Shown piece by piece: positions 1-8,108 of a stretch of DNA of 64,000 nt. Position 1 is the first letter of the stretch. Every line of letters begins with the position of its first letter. The stretch is from a bacterium (GTDB lineage Bacteria; Pseudomonadota; Alphaproteobacteria; SP197), in assembly GCA_028821455.1 (NCBI GenBank), contig JAPPGE010000060.1, positions 62,001 to 126,000 of the forward strand, in the 5' to 3' direction. A program made the position numbers and the translations under genes. The notes beneath the pieces were generated by a model, which was not told the origin of the DNA, did no database searches, and saw nothing but the letters and a program-made list of their open reading frames with translations.

Positions 1-686
1 GCCGGTCCGTTGCCGCCACGCGCATGCCCGACCGCTTGCGCGAACGCGACGGCAACCTCGTCGACGTCCGTACCGTCAACTCGACGCCCCCAGGCACCAT
101 AGGCTTCGGCGCGTTCGGCGATTCCCCTTCCGGCAATCACCTCCTCGGCCGGCACCGAAATGGCGTAGTGGTTGTTTTCGACCAGTATGACAAGGGGGAG
201 CCGCCAAATGGCGGCCATGTTCATCGTTTCATGGAATTGCCCGGTGTTGGTGCCCCCGTCGCCCGTGATTCCAATGGCGATGCTGTCGGAGTTGTCCAGG
301 CGGCACGCATAGGCGTGACCGAGTGCAACCGGCAACGAGGATCCGACAATTCCCGTCACCGAGAACCTGTGTTCCATGTCAAACAGATGGACATGTCCGC
401 CCTTGCCCCGACTCAGGCCCGTCACCCGCTCGTAGATCTCGGCCATCATCTCTTCGAGGGGGACACCCTTTACTATCGCATGCTGGTGGCAGCGATGCGT
501 GCTCACCATCCAGTCGTCTGAGCGCAGGGCGCCCGCCATTCCTGCCGCCACCGCCTCCTGACCATCGGCCAGATGAAGCTCGCCGCGCAGTTCGCCGGTT
601 GGAATGCCCTGCGCGCAGGCTTCCTCGAACGCCCGCATGGTCACCATAAGGCGGTATCGGTCCAGCAAGGTGGGAGCATTGGACAT
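1..686 (-). CDS. Thiamine-diphosphate dehydrogenase E1 alpha subunit (pyruvate/acetoin type), partial
   Basis: This gene is missing from the ORF track because it runs off the left edge; I read it by translating the minus strand. It starts MSNAPTLLDRYRLMVTMRAF and stays open for 228 codons. It has the E1-alpha hallmarks: RGKGGHVHLFD-like region, then GDGGTNTGQFHETMNMA, the GDG...N cofactor-binding motif, followed by VENNHYAISVP. The family decarboxylates a 2-oxo acid on thiamine diphosphate together with a beta subunit, which should lie just outside the window. A ribosome site (GGAGAGG) precedes the ATG. The gene sits 185 bp downstream of the first ABC operon on the same strand, so co-transcription is possible. 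AcoA and PdhA cannot be separated from this part. Confidence 0.9.
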   Translation of the reverse strand, partial: MSNAPTLLDRYRLMVTMRAFEEACAQGIPTGELRGELHLADGQEAVAAGMAGALRSDDWMVSTHRCHQHAIVKGVPLEEMMAEIYERVTGLSRGKGGHVHLFDMEHRFSVTGIVGSSLPVALGHAYACRLDNSDSIAIGITGDGGTNTGQFHETMNMAAIWRLPLVILVENNHYAISVPAEEVIAGRGIAERAEAYGAWGRRVDGTDVDEVAVAFAQAVGHARGGNGP

Positions 687-871
687 GCCGGTCGCCCTCT
701 CCGGTCGGCATGCCGGTCCGGCGTCTTGAGTGTGTTCCGGCGGCAGCCCCGCCGTGTCACCCATCATCGGCTATCCTCCCCACGGAGTGACCGGACCATC
801 CTCACTGCGCGATTGCACATTGATCCCTTCCGAGTGTCGATCATCGTCATGGCTCTTCCGGATACCGGGTT

Positions 872-1945
872 TCAATCCCTGAGAAACCGCACCCACCTGG
901 GGTCAGGCTTGATGCCCACAAGGTCACCGGACCGGGCCACGCCATCCCCGCCAACCTCTCCTTGCACGCGAATCTCGTGAGGTCCGACGTCGACGCGCCA
1001 TATGACATGCGCCCCCAGAAAGCTTCTGTCGGTGACCTTGCCCACGATCCTGGCATCGTCGGGAGGTGTCAGACGGAGGGTTTCGGGTCGCATGCTGATC
1101 CAGCCGTTCCGCACGTCCGCAGGGATATCATCGACGAGCACCGAGACGTCGGTATCCGCTACACGCACGTGGTTTCGGTTCTCGTGATCACCGTCCACGA
1201 TCACCGGGAGGACGTTGGCATTGCCGACGAAGCTGGCCACGAAATAACAGTTCGGAGCGTGATAGACGTCCATCGGCGTCCCGCTTTGCCGGATCATTCC
1301 TTCATGCATGACAGCGATTCGATCGGACATCGCCATCGCTTCCTGCTGGTCGTGAGTCACGTAGAGGAAGGTGACGCCGGTCTCCCTGTGAATGCGCTTC
1401 AGTTCCGCCTGCATCTCCATGCGGACCTGAAGATCGAGAGCCGACAATGGCTCGTCCAGCAACAGGACGCGGGGCTGATTGACGAGCGCTCTGGCAAGGT
1501 TGACGCGTTGCGCCTGGCCGCCACTGAGTTCGTCCGAGCGCCTTCTTTCAAATCCTGCTAGGCGCACGACATCAAGCATGCCGGTCACCGTCTCGTGGAT
1601 CGAGTCTTCGGGCATCCGCCTTGACCGCAATCCGAAGGCGATGTTCTCGAAGACATCCAGGTGAGGCAGGAGCACCGGCTTCTGGAAGACCGTGTTGACA
1701 GGTCGATGGTAGGGAGGAAGCCGGGTGATGTCCTGACCGTCGAGCACCACGGTGCCATGGTCCGGCCAGTCGAACCCGGCGACGATACGAAGGAGTGTGG
1801 TCTTGCCACAACCGCTGGGGCCCAGGAGGGTGACGAACTCTCCCTCCCGGAATTCCAGGCTGACGCCGTCAAGGGCGACAACCTCCGAGAAGCGCTTGCG
1901 GACCTCCGTGACAAGGAGCCGCCCTCCCGAGTCTTGCTGCGTCAT
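872..1945 (-). CDS. ABC transporter ATP-binding protein, PotA-like (importer 1)
   Basis: ATPase of a polyamine/opine-type importer, 357 aa, the usual length. Walker A GPSGCGKTT lies near residue 42, the signature LSGGQ near 140, Walker B VLLLDEPLSALD and the switch H in YVTHDQQEAMAMSDR follow. The C-terminal ~120 residues form a TOBE-like regulatory domain, as in PotA. Its ATG overlaps the stop of the upstream permease by 4 bp (ATGA), so translation is probably coupled. It is the last transport gene of an operon read SBP, permease, permease, ATPase. Family membership is certain; the solute is not. Confidence 0.95.
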   Translation of the reverse strand: MTQQDSGGRLLVTEVRKRFSEVVALDGVSLEFREGEFVTLLGPSGCGKTTLLRIVAGFDWPDHGTVVLDGQDITRLPPYHRPVNTVFQKPVLLPHLDVFENIAFGLRSRRMPEDSIHETVTGMLDVVRLAGFERRRSDELSGGQAQRVNLARALVNQPRVLLLDEPLSALDLQVRMEMQAELKRIHRETGVTFLYVTHDQQEAMAMSDRIAVMHEGMIRQSGTPMDVYHAPNCYFVASFVGNANVLPVIVDGDHENRNHVRVADTDVSVLVDDIPADVRNGWISMRPETLRLTPPDDARIVGKVTDRSFLGAHVIWRVDVGPHEIRVQGEVGGDGVARSGDLVGIKPDPRWVRFLRD

Positions 1946-2778
1946 CCGGCATTCCTCCTGCGGCTACGTCCGGAGGATCTCGCGAAACGGTTGAAACGCG
2001 CGCCGACGAGGCCGAGGGCCCCGACCGCGGCAGTGATGCTGATCACCAGAAGAATCGTGGCCAGCGCGTTGACCGTTGGATCGCTGCCTCTTCTGAACTG
2101 TCCCCACAGCACGATGGGAATCGTACTGTCGGGGCCGATGGTAAACAGTGTGCGAACAAACTCATCCGTCGACAGCGCGAAGGCCAGGACCGCTCCGCCG
2201 ATAAGGATGGGGAAGGTAAGCGGCAGAACGATGTGCCTGAACTGACCCATCGGGGTCAGGCCAAGATCGGCGCCCACCTCCTCGTATTGCGGGTCCAGCC
2301 GGTCCAGTCCGGATCGAGCCACAATCAGAAAGTAGGGAAAGACCCACAGGAAATGGGCAACTGCCACCGTCCCGTGCGACAGGGGAACACCCACGGTATC
2401 GAAATAGGCGAGAAGAGCCAGACCGACGAACAGCGACGGCGTCGCCAGCGGCATGAAGAACAGGATGTTGCCCAGAGCGCCGAGCCTGCGGCTAGCCCGC
2501 CTGAGCCCGAGCGCCGTCATCGTTCCCAGGACCAGCGCAATGACCATGCTGATGGCTGCCAGAACGATCGTGTTCCGGAATGCGTCCATGTAGACGGTGT
2601 TGTTGAACATGCTCCGGTACCAGTGAAGTCCGATGTCCTCGAGCGGCGGTCCGAGCCTCGGTGGCCCCTGGAACGAGAACACGATGACGATCAGAACGGG
2701 TGCGAACAGGAACACGAAGACGACCGTGACAAACAGTCCCGCAAGGATGCGGTTTGCCAATGCCGGCTTTCTTCCCAT
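1942..2778 (-). CDS. ABC transporter permease, PotC-like (importer 1)
   Basis: Inner-membrane permease of 278 aa with about six hydrophobic segments, the first right after the start (ILAGLFVTVVFVFLFAPVLIV). The EAA-type cytoplasmic loop that docks on the ATPase is visible as EEVGADLGLTPMGQFRHIVLPL. It pairs with the PotB-like permease encoded 24 bp upstream. A strong ribosome site (AGGAGGAGG) supports the ATG. The C-terminus is very basic (RSSGRSRRR). Confidence 0.93.
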   Translation of the reverse strand: MGRKPALANRILAGLFVTVVFVFLFAPVLIVIVFSFQGPPRLGPPLEDIGLHWYRSMFNNTVYMDAFRNTIVLAAISMVIALVLGTMTALGLRRASRRLGALGNILFFMPLATPSLFVGLALLAYFDTVGVPLSHGTVAVAHFLWVFPYFLIVARSGLDRLDPQYEEVGADLGLTPMGQFRHIVLPLTFPILIGGAVLAFALSTDEFVRTLFTIGPDSTIPIVLWGQFRRGSDPTVNALATILLVISITAAVGALGLVGARFNRFARSSGRSRRRNAG

Positions 2779-2802
2779 CGCCTCGCCTCCTCCTGTTATC
2801 GC

Positions 2803-3714
2803 CTAGAGACGTACCGAAACCCGATGGAGCCGGGTCGCGAACAAGAGCGATGTCAAGGCGAAGTACAGCAGCGAGAAGACGGCGAGGAGCACGAGTGACA
2901 TCGCGGCTCCCATCGGAAAGTTGCCCGCTTCCGCGAATTGCTGCTGCACGAGAACGCCAACCAGCGTGCCCTTCGTTCCACCAAGAAGCTGAGGCGTCGC
3001 GAAGTCGCTCGCAGCGAGACCAAGGGTGAACATGAAGGGAGCGAGCGAAGTCGAGGCCATCAGTGGGAGAATGACACGCCGCCAGCTCATGAGTCCGGTT
3101 GCTCCCAGATCCTCGGCGACTTCAAGCACCGTACGAGGGAGATTGCGCATTGCCGCGTAGATCGCCAGCGTGACGAAGGGCAGATAGATATGCACGAGGG
3201 CGATGACCACCAGCGTGCGCGTGAAGAGCAGTTGCGGGGGCTCGGTGACTCCCAGTGATTCGATGAAGACGGTGAACACTCCGCTCGAGGTGAACAGTGC
3301 CCGCCACGCATAGATCCTGGCGAGGTAGCTCACAAACAGGGCCACGACCAGCAACACGAACAGCGGCGTCTCGAGACGGCCTGCCCGGAACCTGAGGTAG
3401 AACGCCAGCGGCAGGGCGATCACGAGGCAGATGCCCGCCACGATGAATCCCGTGACGAGTGACCGAATGATCAGCAGTCCGACGAAGGGGTCCGTCAGGA
3501 CGGTCACGAAGTTGTCGAGAGTGAAGTCCCACGTGACCGTAAACAGCCCGCCCCGTGCAAAGGCATAGGCCCCGAAAAGCAGGAGCGGTGCAACGAACGT
3601 CAGCGCAAGGGCAATGACACCGGGTGCGAGGAGAACCCAGGTTCTCCCCGCACCATACTGTCCCCCGGGCAACGAGGGGGTGCCAACTATCCGCCTGCCT
3701 TCAGTTTCGCCCAT
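2803..3714 (-). CDS. ABC transporter permease, PotB-like (importer 1)
   Basis: Permease of 303 aa with a ~25-residue hydrophilic lead and then six predicted membrane segments. The EAA loop reads EVAEDLGATGLMSWRRVILPL. It forms the heterodimeric channel with the adjacent PotC-like permease. Its first ~28 bp overlap the end of the solute-binding protein gene, which fits tight operon packing. A GTG or ATG start slightly downstream cannot be excluded. Confidence 0.93.
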   Translation of the reverse strand: MGETEGRRIVGTPSLPGGQYGAGRTWVLLAPGVIALALTFVAPLLLFGAYAFARGGLFTVTWDFTLDNFVTVLTDPFVGLLIIRSLVTGFIVAGICLVIALPLAFYLRFRAGRLETPLFVLLVVALFVSYLARIYAWRALFTSSGVFTVFIESLGVTEPPQLLFTRTLVVIALVHIYLPFVTLAIYAAMRNLPRTVLEVAEDLGATGLMSWRRVILPLMASTSLAPFMFTLGLAASDFATPQLLGGTKGTLVGVLVQQQFAEAGNFPMGAAMSLVLLAVFSLLYFALTSLLFATRLHRVSVRL

Positions 3715-4844
3715 TCACTCAACCATTCCAGATAGCCCACAACCTCGTCGGTTGTTTCGTCCGGCGGCCATGGGGTCAGAGGGCTGCGCGCCAGTGCATT
3801 GTCAAGATCGCCGTAGTCGTAAAGACTGGCGGACTTCTCATCCATCAACGGCACGGCGTCCATGTTGACGACCGCCACCTGGATGTTGGAGCCGATCGCC
3901 GCCTGGACTTCGGGCTCAAGCACCTTGTTGATGAATGCCAGAGCGGTTGCCTTGTTGTCGGAGATCTCCGGAATTGCGAAGGCCTCGACCCAGCCGATTC
4001 CGCCTTCCTTCGGTTCGACGTTCGCTGCATTGGCCCCACGATCGTTGGCCCATGCCGAGACGGGCTCCCAACCGTTGTAGGTGCACCAGATGTCACCGGA
4101 CGCCATCAGTTCGGCCACATCTCCGAACGACATACCGACCGCGGGCACCTGATCACGCATCTTGCGCATGAAATTCATGACTTCGTTGAATTCCTGCCGA
4201 TTGTAGAGCGGCGTGCTCTCAATTCCGAGCGTCCGGCCCGCGATCACCATGCCGCCATCGGGGCCACCGCCCCAGCCGACATGGCCCCTGTATTCATCCT
4301 TCAGGAGATCGAACCATGATTGCGGCGGATCGATGCGTTCCGGCAGGTAGTTCGTCACGGAACGGCCCCATGTGAACGGGACAAGAATCCAGTCGCCGTT
4401 CTCATTCTTGAAAAACCGTTCGTCGGCAAAGGTCGGATTGATCTTGTGCGAGAGCGGGACGTCGTCCGGACTGATGGGAACCACCAGATCTTCTAGCCTG
4501 CGTGCGAGGCCATTGAAAGTTCCGATCAGATCCCAGGTGACACCTCCAGGACGCCGGAGCTTGGCAATGACGTCGGCATTGGCCGAAATGTACGACGAAC
4601 GCATCGTGACCCCGGCCTCTTCCATCCACGCGTCCATGGGCTCGAGGCCCAGCATGTCGTAACCCTCGTACCAGAAATAGTCGATGTCACCACCAATGGC
4701 TCCGTCTGAGAGGCTGGCCGAAGCGAGCGACGGGACAACACTCAATCCGACGGCTGCCTGGGCCGATGCGTGAAGGAGACGGCGGCGGGAAATGGGTGAA
4801 CCGAACGATGAAACTGTCCTGATGATACCTTTGTCATCTGACAT
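3687..4844 (-). CDS. Periplasmic solute-binding protein, PotD-like (importer 1)
   Basis: The ORF track starts at 4952, but the ATG at 4844 has a good ribosome site (AGGGAGG) and removes 36 unlikely residues, leaving 385 aa. The N-terminus carries a twin-arginine-type signal (SRRRLLHASAQAAVGLS...ALA-like end SLASA), suggesting Tat export. The mature part has the fold pattern of spermidine/putrescine-type binding proteins (WYEGYDMLGLEPMDAW near the N-terminus; TWGRSVTNYLPERI mid-protein). It captures the solute for the two permeases downstream. It is the first gene of the operon and is divergent from a TetR regulator. The ligand cannot be read from sequence. Confidence 0.92.
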   Translation of the reverse strand: MSDDKGIIRTVSSFGSPISRRRLLHASAQAAVGLSVVPSLASASLSDGAIGGDIDYFWYEGYDMLGLEPMDAWMEEAGVTMRSSYISANADVIAKLRRPGGVTWDLIGTFNGLARRLEDLVVPISPDDVPLSHKINPTFADERFFKNENGDWILVPFTWGRSVTNYLPERIDPPQSWFDLLKDEYRGHVGWGGGPDGGMVIAGRTLGIESTPLYNRQEFNEVMNFMRKMRDQVPAVGMSFGDVAELMASGDIWCTYNGWEPVSAWANDRGANAANVEPKEGGIGWVEAFAIPEISDNKATALAFINKVLEPEVQAAIGSNIQVAVVNMDAVPLMDEKSASLYDYGDLDNALARSPLTPWPPDETTDEVVGYLEWLSEWAKLKAGG

Positions 4845-4914
4845 GGCGATCCTCCCTGTTGTGTTGTGTCGGGAGAAAACGACCAAGCCGCGACCCGACA
4901 CGCGAGTGCAAAAT

Positions 4915-4928
4915 AATATGGTGATATT
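4915..4928. promoter_or_regulatory. Short palindrome overlapping the importer 1 promoter (candidate TetR operator)
   Basis: AATAT-GGTG-ATATT is a perfect 5-bp inverted repeat and overlaps the predicted -10 box. It sits between the importer operon and a divergent TetR-family gene, the usual place for the operator of such a repressor. The arms are short and AT-rich, so chance occurrence is possible. Confidence 0.35.
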
Positions 4929-4952
4929 GTCTCCCTGTCGATATGTTGTCAA
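4924..4952 (-). promoter_or_regulatory. Predicted sigma70-type promoter for importer 1 operon
   Basis: On the minus strand TTGACA (4952-4947) is followed after exactly 17 nt by CAATAT (4929-4924). The -35 is a perfect consensus match. It lies 80 bp upstream of the solute-binding protein ATG, in the gap shared with the divergent TetR gene. Confidence 0.55.
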
Positions 4953-5014
4953 TCAAGCAGGCCAGTCCCGCTCCATTCGAAGCGGGAAGACGGTGTGCCG
5001 ATCGGGGGAGAGAC

Positions 5015-5671
5015 GTGTTGCCAACATCAGCGCAACGGGAGGGCGAATGGGACGATGGCCCCGGGCCCTCGGGCGCTCTGGCAAGGCAGCGCCGCTGGGC
5101 AATACTGAAAGCGGCAAGCCAGGTCATCAGCAGACGAGGTGTCCACCACACGCGACTCGTCGACATCGCGGACGAAGCCCGCGTGTCTGTCGGAATGATC
5201 CAGCACTATTTTCGGAGCCGCAACAATCTTGTCCGCGAGACCTTTCAATGGAAACTCGAGGAATCCCTTGCCTCCTACGGAACCGGTCTGCAGGACGACA
5301 GCACGGCCTGGCAACATGTCGAGAGCCTGTGCCGCATGCTGACAAGGGAACCCTTCGCGGCCATCAATTCCCTGTGGCTCGAGTTTTTCTCCCTGTGCAA
5401 CAGGGACCCGGAATTCGCCGCTCTGGGTTCGGAACTCTGGGAGCGCTGGTCAGAGCAGGTCCGGGCGGTCGTCGAAAAGGGCATCGATGACGGAGAATTC
5501 ACGACCGGTTCTTCGCCTGACGACGTGGCGGCCCGCTTCGTGTCCCTGGCTGACGGTCTTGGCATTCGCGTCCTCATCCACCACAAGGGCATGTCGATTG
5601 AACGGATGCATCAACTCCTTCTCGAAGGAGCCGCAAGGGAACTCGGCATAGCGCTGGAGCGGGCACCGTAG
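5015..5671 (+). CDS. TetR-family transcriptional regulator
   Basis: The N-terminal helix-turn-helix is clear: AILKAASQVISRRGVHHTRL, then VDIADEARVSVGMIQHYF, the classic recognition-helix pattern of TetR/BetI regulators. The rest is an all-helical ligand-binding domain ending near residue 218. The ORF track start (4943) lies inside the -35 box of the divergent promoter; GTG at 5015 (or TTG at 5018) has the strong ribosome site GGGGGAGAG and gives the normal ~218 aa. It is divergent from importer 1 and probably controls it, responding to the imported solute. The ligand is unknown. Confidence 0.88.
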   Translation: MLPTSAQREGEWDDGPGPSGALARQRRWAILKAASQVISRRGVHHTRLVDIADEARVSVGMIQHYFRSRNNLVRETFQWKLEESLASYGTGLQDDSTAWQHVESLCRMLTREPFAAINSLWLEFFSLCNRDPEFAALGSELWERWSEQVRAVVEKGIDDGEFTTGSSPDDVAARFVSLADGLGIRVLIHHKGMSIERMHQLLLEGAARELGIALERAP

Positions 5672-5778
5672 CCCGCCGGGGATTGCTGCGAGGCGCGGAG
5701 CCCAGCGTCGTGCGGCAAGGCCACATCCTTGTTGATCCGGTGAGCCCCGGGTGTCGAGTCGATTGGCGGGCGGGACGA

Positions 5779-8031
5779 TTACCCGCCGGGTTCGGCGCGG
5801 GGCAACGCGGGTGCCGGTATCACAAAGGGCTCCGGGTCGCGGAAGCGGTCGAGGACGTTGCCGAGGAGGCGGGCGACCGGATTGTCGTAGCCATTGACCG
5901 GCAGGGCCGAGCCGAAGGCGATGGACCCGGCGGAGAACACGGCCCCGCCTCCCGGGTGCTCGAAGAAGGTCATGTCGGCCCGCACCAGGGGATGGTCGTC
6001 GGCAATCACCGGCTGGTTGGAGGTGAGTTCCTCGAGCACCACCAGCATGCCGGCGGCATGCTCTTGCGAGCGGGCAACGACCAGGGCATGGGGCGGCGTG
6101 CCGAGCCGGGGGTCGGCGCGGTCGATCTCGAGACCGGCGGCGCCACCACCGACAAGTCCGGCATCACCGATGATCTCGTCGTCGATGCCGGCGAAGATGA
6201 AGCCGGCACGCGGATCATCGGCGGCCGGGGTGCGCCGGTACCAGGTAGAACGATCGAAGCCCTGGGCCGTGAAACCGATGCCGGCAAGCTGCTGCGGCGG
6301 ACGCCCGCTACGCCGCCACAGGCCACCATACTCTCCGGTGAGACTCATGAAGGATTCGCCGGCCCGCGACACCCAGGACCGGGTGCCACCCTCGGTTTTT
6401 CGGCACTCCAGGACCCCTGGAAGATCCTGCCGCAGCGCGATGCGCCAGTAGAACCCGTTGGCACCGGTGTAGATCAGCCGCCCGCCGCGGGCGAGCCAGG
6501 CCTCCAGGGCATCGAGCATGGCTGCAGTGTGGTACTCGGGGTGGCTGCCGGTGACGACAACGGAATAGCCTTCAAGCACGCCCAGCCCTTCGCCATCGAG
6601 CTCCTCGTCGGTGACGACGTCGAAGCCATCGCAGGCCTGGTCCAGCCAGGACGTGATGTGGGTATCGGCAACGAGGCCCCACACGCGCCCCTTCGGCCGG
6701 AAGTTGAGGATCGGTCGCAGGCGCGATGAGAGACTGACGCCACTGCCGTCGGAATGGGTGTCGTAGGTCGAAAGCCCGTACTCCGAATGGGCCTGCAGGA
6801 AACAGTCGTCGCGCGTCATGACGGTGGCGCGGAACTGCTTCATCTCGACGGTGTCGTTGCGGAAATGCCGGCCTGAATTGGCATAGGCCATGTAGGTGGC
6901 CGTGGGCATGAGGAAACAGACGTCCGATGTCCTCCGGCCGCGGGGCGGCACGACGGCGAAGGGAATGAAGTCCTCGGCGTCCCCGGCCGTGACATGAAGC
7001 GCGTGGATGGCGCTCGGCGTGCCTTCGGGCACCTGCCAGACGTGACTTGCCGGCCACCCGGCATCATGGACGTCGTCATCGTGAAAGTGGATCGCGGCGT
7101 AGTCTTCGGGCCGGTGGCGCCAGGACATCTCGCGACCGCTCCAGGCAGCACCGGTCACGGCGCGTTCGGGAAGGTGAACGAGTGTGCCGTGGTGGCCATG
7201 TCCGGACACGTCCTCGATGGTGAGCGTGCCGATGCCGCGCGAGAAGTCCCAGGCGGCCAGGATGGCATCACGGATCGCCGGTGCGGCCGGACGAGCCCCG
7301 GCGATGATGACCTCGTCGGTTGTGAAGGCGCGGCACGCTACCCGCGGCGCCTCGATCCGGCCGTTGAGGCAGCCGGCATGGTAGCCACGGCCGTCCCCGG
7401 CATCACGATGCCAGGCGGCCATCAGCCAGCGGGTCGTCCGCAGCACTGGCGAGAATGGAATTGCGACCTGGCGAAGCACAAGGCGGCCGGTGTCGAGCGC
7501 CTGCTGGAGAAGGCACAGCGTGCCCAATTCCGGATCAAGGGAGGCGGCAACGCGATACCAGGCGCCCGCCACCATGGCCTCACCCGTTGTGGCAGCGACG
7601 CTGGCGTGTCCGTTCCCGGCCACCAGGCCCGCGGCGCCGTCGTCGCCGACAACGAGGCTGGCGCCGGTGTGGTCACTCTCGGACCAGGTGCCGATGACGC
7701 CCTGGCGTCCCTTCTCCGGCGTGGTCGGCATGACCAGTGCCTGGAGCGTGAAGGCACGCGCAGGGACGAGGTGTGACGAGGCCGGAACGACGGCGTGCGA
7801 ACCGGCATGGATGACGTGGGCCCTGCCCTGGTGGAGGCCGCTCACCGGCGTCTCGACCGGGACGCTCCTGAACGGTGCGCCGACGGGATTGTCGTCCGCC
7901 GAGTGGAGACGGACGATGCCGGCGCGGTAGGTGGCGGGACCGTCGCAGCTCACATGGAAGCTGATACTCTCCCCGGGCCTCACCGACATCCTGTCCGCAT
8001 AGCCGTTGAGTGGCCGTAATCCTGGTTCCAT
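5779..8031 (-). CDS. N,N-dimethylformamidase large-subunit-like amidohydrolase (copy 1)
   Basis: This 750-aa protein matches the large (beta) subunit of N,N-dimethylformamidase in length and architecture: an N-terminal beta-sandwich/LamG-like part (FTLQALVMP, TLCLLQQALDTGRLVLRQ) and a C-terminal catalytic part. From memory, Paracoccus DMFase binds one iron through two Tyr and one Glu (about 399, 440, 521). Equivalent candidates here are Tyr383 (TYMAYAN), Tyr423 (LSTYDTHSDGSG) and Glu499 (TGSHPEY), with nearly the same spacing. No small-subunit gene is adjacent. The ATG has ribosome site GGGAGG. It is divergent from an aldehyde dehydrogenase across 77 bp. A paralogue lies at 25-27.5 kb. The family is confident; the amide substrate is not known. 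Confidence 0.85.
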   Translation of the reverse strand: MEPGLRPLNGYADRMSVRPGESISFHVSCDGPATYRAGIVRLHSADDNPVGAPFRSVPVETPVSGLHQGRAHVIHAGSHAVVPASSHLVPARAFTLQALVMPTTPEKGRQGVIGTWSESDHTGASLVVGDDGAAGLVAGNGHASVAATTGEAMVAGAWYRVAASLDPELGTLCLLQQALDTGRLVLRQVAIPFSPVLRTTRWLMAAWHRDAGDGRGYHAGCLNGRIEAPRVACRAFTTDEVIIAGARPAAPAIRDAILAAWDFSRGIGTLTIEDVSGHGHHGTLVHLPERAVTGAAWSGREMSWRHRPEDYAAIHFHDDDVHDAGWPASHVWQVPEGTPSAIHALHVTAGDAEDFIPFAVVPPRGRRTSDVCFLMPTATYMAYANSGRHFRNDTVEMKQFRATVMTRDDCFLQAHSEYGLSTYDTHSDGSGVSLSSRLRPILNFRPKGRVWGLVADTHITSWLDQACDGFDVVTDEELDGEGLGVLEGYSVVVTGSHPEYHTAAMLDALEAWLARGGRLIYTGANGFYWRIALRQDLPGVLECRKTEGGTRSWVSRAGESFMSLTGEYGGLWRRSGRPPQQLAGIGFTAQGFDRSTWYRRTPAADDPRAGFIFAGIDDEIIGDAGLVGGGAAGLEIDRADPRLGTPPHALVVARSQEHAAGMLVVLEELTSNQPVIADDHPLVRADMTFFEHPGGGAVFSAGSIAFGSALPVNGYDNPVARLLGNVLDRFRDPEPFVIPAPALPRAEPGG

Positions 8032-8108
8032 GCCACCTCCCTGGGGGACTTGAGGGGTCGGGGATGATTCCTACAATGGCACCGGAGCAGACCATGGGGA
8101 AAGAGATC

